A stretch of 64,000 nucleotides of DNA from Phalacrocorax aristotelis. Taxonomy: Eukaryota > Chordata > Aves > Suliformes > Phalacrocoracidae. A program made the translations under genes and the position numbers. This document shows, one piece after another, positions 10,901-22,967 of this stretch (the first letter of the stretch is position 1; every line of letters begins with the position of its first letter). The notes beneath the pieces were generated by a model. The model was not told where the DNA came from. It made no database searches and saw only the letters and a program-made list of their open reading frames with translations. The stretch spans positions 90,013,963-90,077,962 of the forward strand of contig NC_134277.1 of assembly GCF_949628215.1 (NCBI RefSeq). Direction: 5' to 3'.

Positions 10901-13900
10901 TATAGTATAGTATTTCTGTTTTCAAGGTAGCTGTGTAGAAACATGGCTGCATACTTCCTCAGCTATCGGGCTGCCAGATTTTGCTGGCCTCAAAAGCTAC
11001 ACCCAGCCTTTTCCAGGCATGTCTGTGGTCTTCTGATTGACCCCGCCTTTGCACTATCTCCCTATGATTTTCCTTCCTGCAGGGCAATCTGGTGTATGTT
11101 TGTGTAACAAACTCAACAGCTTCAGGGACTTGGGCTCTCAGCAAATGCTGGTGTTGGGAGGGCAGATGTCAGAGGGCAGTGACTGAGTCAGGACCCCGAA
11201 TCCAGTCCTCTCAGGGAGAAGAGTTTTCAAGCATCACAGAAATAGCTGCAGGACCCCCTGAACTGCAGCTCTCGAGAGAACAGACAGTTCAGAAGTCACT
11301 CTCAGTGACCCTGAAGCTCTGTAACAGAGGGGTTGCCTTGCTGTGTGTATCTTTTTCCCTATGCTTTAACTTGCATATGGCTTGTCACCTGGAAATCTAC
11401 AGGATGTCAAAGAGCAGAAGTTAACTCAGGTGTCTTCACTGACTAATGCTTTTTCCTAAACCTCCAGGCTGAGGACAAAGATGTCCTCCTTCTGATTCCT
11501 TTGATACCCTAATATTCTGCATCATGAAGGATAAAACAGTGTCTATAGTCTCCAGCCATGTCAAAAAGTACAAAATAACTTTAACAAAGGTAATTAAGAA
11601 ATTATCAAAAGGTTACCTCCTCATTAATGTTAAGACCACGACTCTTTGCATGTTCTCTGTCACATCGGTGAAGATTTTTGTTGTAACCCTCTGGTCTTTT
11701 AAATATGGAATCGTAAGTGGAAACATCTTCTGTCTTGAGAAGAGGGGAAAAAATGGCTAATTTGCAGTATTGCTTAACTTCACAGGTTACAAAATATATG
11801 TAGTCAAATCAGTACTTAATAACTCAATACTTAATAACAGCGCACATAGAGCATTAAATGATGGCAACTGTAATATTACTGCGCTATCATTAGCAAGTTT
11901 GGGTCACTGCTTTGAAACAGTCTGCAATAAAAACACCTAATGACATGTGGTATCCTGTTAAAGTCTGTTCAGCTCTGTAATTTCCCTTGTGCAATTTATC
12001 TTAATTTTTCCCTGTAATCTGTTGTAACTTTTGGAAATTTAACTGCTTTGTTTGCTTGTTTTATTTTTCTGAACTTTATATTGTCCTTCTTAAGTTCATA
12101 AATTTGTCAAATGATCTGGCATTGTAATGTAAAAGGAAAGCAGGCAGTTTTAGAATCCATTTGGAATGAAAAGGGCAAAGGTATCCTGAAGTAGAATCAC
12201 CACTTAATTTCTTTTTAAAGCAGAATAGAGAAGACTTCAGAAACATGCCACAGTGGTAATCCTGTAATCCAGTAGCATGCATGTATCTATCACGTATGAA
12301 AATACAGCACAGCCCAAGCCAGAATATTATTGTATTTATGACACCTGTTGACATAGTTACATCCAAATAAGCAACATTAAAGATCTGATCTGCTAACAAA
12401 TTAGTGAAATCCAATCAAGAAGTTCTTGGCAATGGAACCAAAGGAATTTCAAAACCAAAAATGTTTTCAAGGAAATAAAAGCAAAATCTTCTGTCGAAAT
12501 ATGCTGTCTGTTGCTAGTGAACTTCATTAAAAGATCCATATTCTGGTAAACATGTCAATCCATCACTGGTCTCGTGCATGGCTGACTACAAATTTGAAAA
12601 ATTGTGAATTTTGTTGGGCTTTTTTTTACCTCTAATTTTACTCTGTGCCCAATTTAGCCTTTGAAAAACTCTTGTATTTTGACTCTTACACTTTCCAATG
12701 CTATCCTCCAAAAATAGTCACGTCAGGGCAGGGCGAGGAGGTTATAATGGTTCCATTAAAAGGAAACCATCGGTAAGAGCGCTAGTAAGGCACCGCTGTA
12801 ATCACAGGCTTCTTTCAGAAGGGTATCTCAATTACTTGGTTCTGCCAAGAGAAGAGGTGGTTTGATGTTTGAACTTATCCACCCCTTCATTTCTCAGAAA
12901 CCATCAAGCCTCACAGAATTTCAGGCATGTTCAACAGCATCCTGCATCTCATTTGTTGCCTCCATTATTATTATTATTTCTGTGCTTCCTTGCTTCTCCT
13001 TTCCTCCCCACACTAGTAGTTTCATTCAGAGTTTTAGTGGGCATCTAATTTGTGCTTACCCATGGGAAATGTTACTTGCTCCTTTTTTTTTAATTCACAT
13101 GGCGTTATTTGCCCACTATTTGTTACATGTGTCAGAGCAGATTATTCACTCTGGAACTTGCAGATAGGTCGCCAGCCTATTACATCAAAAACTAGCTCTG
13201 TTTAAGATCTTCTGCCAGATGTGTAGGCAACAATTCTGTGCTCAATATACTGATAACTTTTTGCTGTTGTTTCTCTTTGTTGTTAACTGATGACTTAGTT
13301 GGCCTAGGCAGTGCTGGTGGGGAGCTGTGTCTTAAACCCATCAGAGCAAGTGAATCATACAGAGCAGACAATAAATATGCATTCAGGGTGGGCGTCCTCT
13401 GTGTACTGCTACTAAAGCTAAGCACTTATGCAAACACCCATTAGTATTCCAGACACACACAAAACAGGTAATAGCTTTCTCCATGTCACAGAAGAGGAAA
13501 CACCACGCGAACTGGTTACAGTAACTTATGGAAAGCAATGGCGGGAGCAACTGTCAGCCAAGGGATTAAAAGGCAGGGATTTCTGGCTGCTGGTCACGTG
13601 CTGAGCACCTCTTCCTCTACTTCGCTTCAGTCTCTGACACACTTTGGTTTAGGTATTTAAGCTGCAAAAAGGTATGAAATTCCTTTTCCTGTAGAAATAA
13701 AAAATTTCAAATTGTCTAATTCCCTAACTGTGCAGAAGAATGGGTTGAATCTGCTTCCTCCCCCGTGGCCGAGGCCCATGCTGTGAAGAAACCTATTAAA
13801 CAGCTGTTATCACTTTCTGCTTCCATACCCCTGGAGCAGCATTTTCCACAAACCAGGTCATCAACTGTGAAAGCAGACTTTATATTGTAAGCAAAAGTTC

Positions 13901-15437
13901 TACCATATGGTTGCTAATTCTGTGCAGACTGGATAGACTGCGAGCTCCACCAGCCCCAAGTGCACTGTGCCAGCCCTCTGACCTGCCCTAGCCTTACTCT
14001 TGCTGTGCTCTGCCTACTGTGTTTTGTTAAGCATGACACTAACTGCTCCTGCTCAACTTTGGCTCAGAGCACCGTCTCAAGGTAACGCGGACATCAACAT
14101 GAAATTACGAATCTACCTGTCTTTCAGCAGGGCCACCCAGTCAATGCTGGAAATCGCTTTTGCTGGTCCTTTAATGCCCAGCGCTGTGCTGCGGTCTGCA
14201 CCCTGCCCACACACCAGGGCCACGAGACCCACAGACTCTCACAGGTCGCCAGTTGTTGCTGCCCAGGGCTCTGCACATTCAGCAGCCTGCCACTTGGGCG
14301 GGCAGTGGGTTCACGGGGTGTATTTACTGCTACAAATAAATGTATGTTGCCATAATATTGTTGTATTTAATTGATATAATAGACATTTCAGAACTTTAAA
14401 TTTTTTTTTTTTTTGGGGGGGGGGAGGGGGGGAGTCATGAAGTTCAATGTCTCATATGACTCTTTTCAGAGAGGGAAAGGTTTGCTCCCCAGGAAGTGCA
14501 GCCCAGCTGAGGTTGAAGGTGTAAGATTGTTTTCATTTCTGATTTTAAATATGAGGACAGAGAGAATGAGGAAAAAGGGTGACAGAATGCAGCAGAGAGG
14601 TGAGGCTCCCTGCTAGTCTACTTGAGCTACTACATGTTAAGTGTCAGCGTAACATTCAGTTATCAAGGCATATATAAAGGTTATTGTTTTGAGTAGCCCT
14701 CTTGATTTTCTTTATTAAAGCTGAGCATATGGAAAATTTGTGCGGTGCCCATTGAAAACCCTTTCCCTCGACTGAAAACGGAGCAGTTCCTAGTCCCCGA
14801 GAGCGTGCGTGACCAGAAAAAACACAGGTGCCGCATCCAACCCTAGTGACAGATGATGCCTTTCCCCCTGAAGACGCCTCTCACTTCGGTGATACCACGC
14901 GGCCTGTTGGTCCTTGGCAAACCCTGCCTCTCTACCTCCTCCCGCCATCTGGTGAAAGACCTTACCCTCGCTCCCCATCCACACCTCGCAAAGGCCTCCG
15001 AAGACGAAAGCCGCTGTTCCGGGGTTAGGTAGCCCAGCCGCCCGCTAACGCCAGCGTTTCCGCTGGCCTCTGAAACAGCGACCACGGGGTATTTTTCAGA
15101 CACCCGCCGGGCCGGGTCCCTCGCCGTGAGGGCCGAGCCTCTGCACAGGGACCGAGCACAGCGTCCTTCGGCTGCGCGGAAACCCACGGGGAAGGCTGGT
15201 CCCTCCGGCCCCGCCGGGGCTTCCCGGCTCCCTCCCCTCCCTCACCTTGGCCTGCCGGTGGAAGTAGCTGAGCTCCGGAGGCCCTTCCCGCCCGGCCGGG
15301 ATGTGGCTGAAGGCGGAGAGGGCGGAGAGGGGAGGCCGCCGCCTCCCTCCCGCCGCGCTGCCGAGTGCCTTCTCCGCCTCTCCCGGCCGTCCTGCGCCCG
15401 GGGCCCCCGGGGCCGCCGCCGGGCCGGGGGAGGCCAT
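7731..15437 (-). CDS. CFAP90: CFAP90 (C5orf49 homologue), complete, three exons
   Basis: Join of complement 15246-15437, 11617-11733 and 7731-7910, giving 162 residues plus stop. All junctions are phase 0 with GT-AG introns. Recognisable family motifs in order: [15 protein letters not shown] and [12 protein letters not shown] (residues about 34-64), then [12 protein letters not shown] and [15 protein letters not shown] (about 70-101), then [19 protein letters not shown] and [11 protein letters not shown] (about 106-147). Known of the family: a small protein linked to motile cilia and flagella, with no enzymatic domain. The first 30 residues are Ala/Pro/Gly-rich low-complexity sequence encoded by CpG-island DNA. 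The ATG at 15437 has A at -3 and G at +4 and is the first ATG in frame. Promoter, X-box and neighbours are listed separately. The names of the three exons and of the protein rest on remembered human C5orf49 sequence and on synteny with ADCY2 and FASTKD3. Confidence 0.9.
7911..11616 (-). other. CFAP90: CFAP90 intron 2
   Basis: 3.7 kb intron. Contains a CA-rich microsatellite-like stretch near 8195-8215, an A/C-rich low-complexity run at 9126-9185 and TA/CA-rich simple sequence at about 10795-10905. No other coding segment was recognised. Confidence 0.7.
11617..11733 (-). CDS. CFAP90: CFAP90 coding exon 2
   Basis: 39 codons between an acceptor ending CTTCTCAAG and the donor GAG|gtaacc. It encodes [18 protein letters not shown] followed by [16 protein letters not shown] and NINEE. 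A second AG four bases further in (ACAG) would break the frame, so the CAAG acceptor is preferred. Confidence 0.9.
11734..15245 (-). other. CFAP90: CFAP90 intron 1
   Basis: 3.5 kb intron with a short ATT repeat near 12966-12979 and a T14-G10 homopolymer junction at 14401-14432. The last 300 bases run into the CpG island. ORFs here look like chance frames. Confidence 0.7.
14401..14433 (+). repeat. T14-G10 homopolymer junction
   Basis: Fourteen T are followed by ten G, A and seven G. This is simple sequence. The G run could form a quadruplex. Confidence 0.9.
15246..15437 (-). CDS. CFAP90: CFAP90 coding exon 1
   Basis: Begins [11 protein letters not shown] at the ATG complementary to 15435-15437 and ends GCCAAG|gtgagg at 15246. 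64 codons, phase 0 at the end. The conserved core [13 protein letters not shown] starts at about residue 36. An in-frame TTG codon 30 bases upstream is not taken as the start because a strong-context ATG is available. Confidence 0.88.
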
Positions 15438-15455
15438 GCTGCCGGGCCTGCCGCC

Positions 15456-15468
15456 GTTCCCCGGCAAC
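15456..15468 (-). promoter_or_regulatory. CFAP90: Near-consensus RFX X-box upstream of CFAP90 ATG
   Basis: On the minus strand the 13-mer reads GTTGCC-G-GGGAAC. The left half matches GTNRCC exactly and the right half matches RGYAAC with one mismatch, separated by one base. It lies 19-31 bases upstream of the start codon. RFX factors are the standard regulators of ciliary genes, which fits the CFAP90 assignment. Confidence 0.55.
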
Positions 15469-15754
15469 GCTCAGCCCGGCGGCCCGCGGCCAAGGGAGGC
15501 CCTGGGCGTTTCCACACGGCGGCGTTTGACCTGCAATTGTGGGTTTGCGGGTTCCCGGACGGGAGGTTTTGAGCAGCGGCCTCGGGGCCGACTCGGCGGG
15601 CGGCCCGACCTCCGGCCCGGCCCGCGGTTCCAGCGCCGCCCTCCCTCACCGCCGGCTCCCTCACCCCCTGCGGTCCCGGGGCGCTGGGGGAGAAGGTTAG
15701 AGCAAAGCCTGGCCGGAAGGGATCGACTTCTTTTCCCGTGGTTGCTTGCACTGA

Positions 15755-18700
15755 TCTAGAAATCCCCTTTTAAGTGGAGAGGTTGAATACAACCACACCA
15801 AAACGTGGAGTTTCCACCATAATTAGTGTCCTGAGACTCCGGCAACTTGGGGTCACTCTGGCCTGTGCCTCATCGCCCTCTCGGGCGCAGGGTTTAATGG
15901 GATGTTCAGCCATTTCAGGCTGTGTGGTTGGAAATCTCTCACACGCAAACGCTCGTGCTAGGGACACTGAAAGTGAGCATCTTCCAGGTGCAAAACTCTA
16001 ACAACAGATTGCCACTAAAACTGCTCTACCCTGGTAGCACCTGGCTCCTAGTTTTGATACTCACCTCACAGTTACCCTGCTTTAAAGCATACGCGTAACT
16101 ACACTTATTATGCCGCCCGGGGATCTGTGATGAGCTTGGTTTGTTTTGCCTTTCTTCTCTGCAACTACAGATGCAGAACTGATGTGCCATAGGTACAGCA
16201 TTACTGTTAAAGCACTTTCACCACAGTGCTTTTCTAGGCCTCTTGTTTTTACTGAACATCCAAGATTTATTTAAAAAAAATAAAAAACAACAAATGAACC
16301 CAACATTCAGAGTTCCAGAAATCTTAGCAACCAATTCTTTTGGGCATCATGGACCCATGCAATAACTCAGGTCTACTGATGTAGACCCTACCGTATAGCT
16401 GCCACTCTCCCATCACTGACACACTGAATAACACAGCCTCTTGCTTCTCTTCAAGTGCAGTGTGGAGGTATTTATACTCTACAGTCTTGGGTGGGTGTTT
16501 TTTTTAATCATTCATGACAATTGCCATCTGCTTATCTAATAACATCCCTCTACCAGTTAGGGTCCTCTTTCTGCAGCATGGGCCAAATTAGCGCAGCGTA
16601 AGCAAGGAGTGGAATTGAAAATCCAACAGCTGCCTTACATCAGCTTCCTACGCAGAGACACGTTTGCCACTGTGCAAGTGCTTTTTTGTAGTTTAGTCCG
16701 AGCACCAAGAGATAGCAAGCCCATTTATAAAAAGCAGCTCAGCTGAAGCTGCATCTATAAATAGAGCTGCAAGAAACCGTTCGTCAGAAATCTTAACTAA
16801 GCTAGGCAAGAGCTCTGAAGTCAGAAATGTTTCTCTCCAGTTTTCCTTCTACTGTTCACATGTAGCTCATTTTGATTAACACTTAAGACGGCATTAATTG
16901 AATTGCACTATCTGGATGCAATTCAGATTGTCAAAAATACTGCTGGATGCTTGTTACAGATTTGTCCTGAACCACCCGTTTGAAATAAATTAAAATGACG
17001 GTTTCCAGTTCATTTTTCCCTCCCAATGAAGCTATAAAACCCTTTATGATTATTTGAGCCTTACAAAGGCTTTTTTTACTGGTCACGTTTTGCAGACTCC
17101 CCAGAAGCAGGATATGAATGCCCATGGGTTTTTGTTCCAGTTACAACCAGACTTATACCATACGCTGCTACTGTGCTACTATTAAGTGTATATTCCCATT
17201 ACAGAGTAGCCCTGGAGGTCAGTCTGTTTCCTTAGTGACTTAAATATGAACATGTAAACAATTGTGAGAGGGTGATGGACCAATTTTAATCTATATGGTC
17301 AAAAGTAAGCATTCAAATACAGCTGAGCTCAGAGACCAAAGTGTTAAAAGTTGCTTTGAATTCAGTGTCGTAAGGAGCAGTTCCATTGCCCGCCTTTTTA
17401 GGGATTAGCAATATCCCCCCTCAGGCTCCACTGCTGAGGCTCCTGAATTTCGAATATGTTGATATGTACTTTTATAGTCATAAAGGGATCTCAAAGGCAG
17501 AGTCACTGTTCTGAAAGTCAAACTGGCTTACAGGATAACTTTGCAAGAAAAGTCCTGAAAGGAATTTGTGAAGCAAACGGTAACAGGGGCAGGACACGGT
17601 GGAGACGACGATGACAGGGGGATGGAGATGGGACGGACACAAGAGGACAGAGGACATATAGCGGACAGAGGTTACTGATAGGCAGAAAAACCACAGTAGC
17701 TGTTTTCTAACTACAAGCTGACGTACCTGTTTCAAACTCGTGTCACTTAGGGCTGAGATGGCTAGCCTCAAATTAAGTCTTAGCAATTCATCTCCTGTCC
17801 TTGCTGTTTGACCTCAACATGTATCAGATTGCTGTACGTTCCTGACCCTCAGCTGATCCACACAGGAGAGACAGGCTTTGCCAGCAAATGCTGCATCCAA
17901 TGGCCCTTGAAAAAAAGGCTGAAACAGAAATGGCTCGAAAACTCGGTCCCCTTTCCACTACCGTAGCTTTGGTCCAGGCCACCCATTTCGCACAAGCGCT
18001 TGTTTCTTCCAGACCCTGAATTAGCGACACGCTGCCCGTCTCAACCAGGAAGGCTCTTCAGCGGTTTTCTGAAGGAGATGGAGACAAATGTACATCACCT
18101 GCAGAAGTCAGCACACCTTTTGCAGTCTTCAGGGTATTTTTTTTTGTTCATGAGCTACTCAGGAGATTTTTTAATTTTCTGTGAATATATCTGTTGTTTC
18201 AAATAATTCTCTACACAGTTACTGTGACTGAGCCTTGGACTGCAGATTGCAAACATTCCTGGTTGGCCTGTAACTGCAATTTCAACTGCTTGGCTGGAGA
18301 ACTAGGCTTTTCAAATAATTATTTTTATTTTCATAATTGAAAAACAATTATAAAATTATAACTGGTTAACTGATACGATTTCAGTTATTATTTGTATGCT
18401 GACTGATATGTCCTGAATGGATATTCCAATTCACCGAGCCAGATGAATATTCAATTCAATAACGCTCTTGGTAAGTAGACTAATACACAATTTTATACAT
18501 GAGGTGGATATTACTTTCATAACAATTGTTATCTGTAACACTCTTTTGGAATGGAAACATGAAAATTTCTAGTCCAGGAATGTCAGTCTTTTGAAATACT
18601 TCGCATGCATTTTTCCCTGTCAAAACTGAGATTTTCATGAAGAGCATCCCAATGGCTACAAATATATTTGAAAAATACTCCATCAGAAAATTTCAAACAA

Positions 18701-21700
18701 TTCTTGGCAGAATCTTTCTTCTGAACAGTGACATCCTACCACATAAAGGGGTTCATATCTTCATAATTGCAAACAGGATTAAAATATCCTTATCTTGCTT
18801 TTTGACATACTAAAAAATAAATTGACCTGAATAATTCCTGCCTCTAAATATGAAAATGTTTAAAATTAATACACAGCAAACTTTAGGGTGAACCAGCTAG
18901 AATTGATTTATGCACCACTTTTGACAAATCCACACACATCTGAAGTACTTCAAGGAACAAAAATACTTGCTTAATTACATGTTTTATTTAAGGCACATAT
19001 ATCTCATTCTACATTTGTATCCTCCCCAGAGTCACTCCACTATTTTAGACAAGAAAGGAAAAATAAAACTAAGAAGTCCTAGTCTGAAAATTGTTTGGGG
19101 TCTACTTGTAAAAAGTGTTGAAGGGTTGTGTCTAGGTCAGGTGAAGGATAATCTGCTATCTGAAAAATTAAAAGTATCTTCATACAGAAGTACAACCAAA
19201 AGGAAAACGACATATCAAAGGACAAGGTAATCATTGCTTTTAACAGTAAATCTGCTGCTATATAAAGCATCCTGACAACGTAGCTGATTATTTGTCCTGA
19301 TACGAGGTTCTGAAAACAAAACAGGACAGACTTTCAACAGCTCTACCCTCAGATGGGCACAGCTGTCACTTTAGAAACGAGCAGGTTGAACTCCTACCTG
19401 TGCCTCAGTGGAAAAAAAAAGAAGGTCCATAGATACTTTACAAAACAGAGGAATCACAAAGGAATATAAAGAGAATGAAAAACGCTTTTCACACAGCATA
19501 AATGCGATGCTAATGTTCGTTTGTAGAAACAGCAGCTAAATAGCAGTAATTTACAGGTAATCCCAACTAACTTCTGTAGTTAACAAAAATCTCTGCAAGT
19601 CCAGTCTTTCTTCCTGTCCCGTGGTCGCCCTGCTTCAATTGGAGCAAAGCACTAATTTTGAAAAAGAAATCCAGCAGGCTCCCCAGGTGTTCCCGCTCGG
19701 ATTTAATTTTCCTAGACCACAGTGAATCACTGTTATATTGGTCTTTTGGCGCTGCCTCACGGTGTGAAGTACATTTGCATTGTACTTTTGGAAGTCACGT
19801 TCTCTGTGGTTCGCTAGCAGACCTATGAACTACGGCACCAACACGGAAGTCGTAGAACTTGAGCCTTACTGTGATGTAGAATATATGGCATCTCCAATAC
19901 TGGTTTGTATGGTTGCCATAAAGCGTTCCAAGTTACGCACTGATATGTGAGCACTGCCTCCAGTTACTGAGGCAGATGAAATTGCTGCGGGAGAGGAAGA
20001 AAGAGGATACAAGAACTCTGGGTGAATCCAGACAGGGGAAAAATAAACCAGCATAAACAGTAGATATAAATGCATTGGAAGACAAAAAGTATTTATTGGA
20101 TACAAATAGCTTCTCAGCTCTAGAAAGATAATAATAATCGTCAGTAACTGAAGGCTGGAGAGAAGATGGTGTGCACCTTTCGTTGTCTGGGCATCATACC
20201 GCGTATATAACCATCTTTTGCCCGCTTTCTTGTTCTTTAGCAGGATTTGGCTGCAAGAATCTGAATGCAACTACAAAATGAGAGAAGAACACCAGTGAAA
20301 CATGAGTGGTCTGAACAAGGGCATTTGCAACATGCTCTTGGGGGCACGTACATATCTTTCTTTACATTTTATTGGACCAGTCAGTTCACGGCCATTCAAA
20401 TGTTTTAACGTTTCATGGCTTACAGAAAGATAACATCATTTACCTATTCTAAAAGTCATAGAAACGAGGCTATCAGGTTAGGTACAAGGTTTGCTGCTGA
20501 TGCCCAAAGTGTGCAAGAATACAAATGAAAAGCAAAATCCTGAAGGTACAGGTTATACCTGAAAGCTGCACATAGATACAACAGTACAATGTAATCAACT
20601 TTACATAAAGGGTTTTCATCCACAGTAAGAAATGATTGCTTTGACCTGTGATAACACCAGCATGATTTTAAGGGCCCAGAGTATATTCAAACTCTAAGAG
20701 ATTTTGTAACTTTTTTTCATTGTTCCTAGGACAAATTTATAGTAAGTGGAGAGGAGGGATTTAGGAGAAGTCTTAACCATAGCTAAGTGATTGCTTGTTT
20801 TAGGCAATGACTGGGACATTGTTTCTGCTGCCATGTGAGCTATTTGGAAAGTCTTTCATTGCTCTGGAAAATATTTATCTTGACTTATTAATGAAAAGTA
20901 AGAAATCGTAAAGGCAACAAAACATTTTTCATGAGATTTTATTAGAGTGACCACCTATCTATCGTCTTGAGAGTTACTGATCAAAAGTCTCCAGCTCCGG
21001 GAGCGATGTCAAGTGTGTTATGTTGGACAGAACTGAAGTAACTTGCATTTTGCTTTCAGACTAACTTAAAGGGATCAAATTTTAGATTGTCTGTTTTACT
21101 GCAAATGTAGGCATTTGAAATCCACTGCCATTCCAGTTTGCCAGCAGGCAGATGACTGCTGTGAGTAAATGGTGCCACGATCAGTGAGACTGTGGCCTGA
21201 TGCCATTTACTTGTGACCCACAATTTTGAGAACTCCTTCTGAAAGGACACCAATGCAATACAAATGTAAATATATGTTTCATGAACGAGAAAGCAGTATA
21301 CTTTTCACATTTCAATAACATGCCAGAGCTAATAGTGCATACGTTGACTTCTATATTCACACAACATCAGTCAGGAAGAAATCTTGTAAATGCTATTTTT
21401 TAAATAGGAGGATTTTATTGATTTTGGTCCTGTTAGGCTGTTATGACCAAAAGAATATGTTAATTTCAAGTACTGATTATAGCAAAGCAAAAATTAATCT
21501 TTACTATCTATGCTTAAAAGGAGCATAGATAGTACAAGTCCCTGCTTTTCCACTCTTTCACCTGGCTCATCTATGAAACTCCGCAAGTGTGATACTTTTT
21601 AATTCGATGGGATTTAAATTGATGTCAAGTATCCAGAAAATAGCATTTTTTGTATCTTCTGCTCATACTCGTGTCCTGATATATTAGATTATTTTAAATA

Positions 21701-22470
21701 GCCCATGAAATCCAGCATTGCAAAGGTTAAGTGAAAGGCATGCAAGGGCAAAAGAAGGTGTCAAAGTGCAAAACAAACAAAACGTTTCTTCTCTTGTACA
21801 GCTTCTCCTGGCTATTGTTTAAGCATTGCAGGCCAGTTGCAAAGTAGCAACACTGCTACTGTCTCCAGTATCCCCCACTTTGCTTGTGTTTATGGATTTG
21901 AGGTAAGTCTTCTTTATCACCTAGGGAGTAAATGACTGCAAAGTGCCTAGGATGCCACCCAAGACTGAAGACAATAGAGGTGATTCAACTTCCAAAAAGC
22001 AGTAGCGAATGTAGCAGATATTAGTGACCGAGGCTACTGAGATAGCTGGCCATAGCCTGCCTCAACATCTAACTGCTCAATAAAAAGCAGCAGCGGCAGC
22101 AGCAGAGAGGACGCGCAGGTTTAGAGCGACAGAAGCCATGGAAGGAAGCAAAACTAAGAGACAGCAACAGTAAGACAAAGTACATATAAACTTTTAATGA
22201 ATCAACCTTACAAAAGACAATAGCTTCAAAACATTTGACACGTTTGTACAAAACTATTCCAGCATTGTTAGCTCTCTCTTCAGAAAGAATGCCAGCAAGC
22301 CACCCAACGTGTCCCTGGCTATGAGATGCAACTGGTGATCACATCCAAATCATATGTGGACAGAGTAAACTTATTTACAAATACTGTATATTTTAATACC
22401 AGATTAGTAGATGCTATTGGGGAGCGACTGTATTTTCCAGAAAACACCATGCATCAGAAAATAGTATGCA
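15755..22470. other. Spacer between CFAP90 promoter and ADCY2 3' end
   Basis: About 6.7 kb of AT-rich sequence with no convincing exon. Part of the right side is probably ADCY2 3' UTR, which is long in mammals. A perfect 13-bp hairpin sits at 21502-21534. Many short ORFs on both strands lack recognisable similarity and I leave them out. Confidence 0.55.
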
Positions 22471-22478
22471 CCCCTAGC

Positions 22479-22484
22479 TTTATT
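22479..22484 (-). promoter_or_regulatory. ADCY2: Candidate ADCY2 poly(A) signal
   Basis: The minus-strand AATAAA (complement of TTTATT) lies 331 bases after the ADCY2 stop codon. Further AATAAA hexamers occur downstream, for example near 21413 and 20088, so a longer 3' UTR is equally possible. Confidence 0.35.
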
Positions 22485-22814
22485 GCCTTTTTTTCCCCGC
22501 ATTTGTCACTAACATCTCTTTTTAGTCCTTTCAGGATGAGTTACCTCCTTTTAATTTCTATTCCTTCTCTTCTTGTCTTTGAATAACAGTGCAAGTTGCA
22601 GTACAATCTTCCAGTCCTATAGCGTACATCGCAACTGTCCTTGAACACAGGAATATCAAGGTGCAAAATGATGGCTCATGGGACTATTCTGCAGCCATAT
22701 TAAAATAAGTGCCACATATCAGAAAATAGCACGCATGTTAAGGGCCAAAATGTAGTTAAAAAGTGCGTGATACTTTCCTGAAAATATGGTATTGATGACA
22801 CATACTAGCACTCT

Positions 22815-22967
22815 TCAAGTTGCCACGTTCCCTTGTGAAAGGGATCTTGTCATTTCAGTATGTACAAAGTATGTCTTCAGTTCTCCTTTCCCTTTTACAT
22901 TTATTATTCCTCTGCAAGTGCTCATGTACCCCAATGTTTGCAGGACATTGTTCGTCTCCTCCGTAAC
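22815..22967 (-). CDS. ADCY2: ADCY2 terminal coding exon
   Basis: 50 codons and TGA. The acceptor TATTGTTGCAG is followed by [38 protein letters not shown] and the C-terminus SLSQGNVAT. The Lys in [12 protein letters not shown] is the conserved phosphate-binding lysine. Frame and stop agree with the remembered family C-terminus. Confidence 0.96.
   Translation of the reverse strand, partial: VTEETNNVLQTLGYMSTCRGIINVKGKGELKTYFVHTEMTRSLSQGNVAT

Larger units (their letters stand above)
14950..15720. promoter_or_regulatory. CFAP90: CpG island / CFAP90 promoter
   Basis: An abrupt switch from AT-rich to very GC- and CpG-rich DNA with several GC boxes (GGGCGG type) and no TATA box. It covers CFAP90 exon 1 and its upstream side, as expected of a housekeeping-style vertebrate promoter. 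Long open frames on both strands here are a side effect of the absence of AT-rich stop codons. Bidirectional transcription is possible but not shown by the sequence. Confidence 0.75.

Noticed and set aside
10795-10910. TA/CA-rich stretch considered as a microRNA or structured RNA
   Set aside because: Simple-sequence pairing explains the fold potential. No stable unique hairpin is seen.
15096-15759. Long overlapping open frames on both strands in the GC-rich region, up to 169 codons
   Set aside because: They come from the CpG island, where stop codons are rare. Only the minus-strand frame of CFAP90 exon 1 has family motifs and a matching splice donor.
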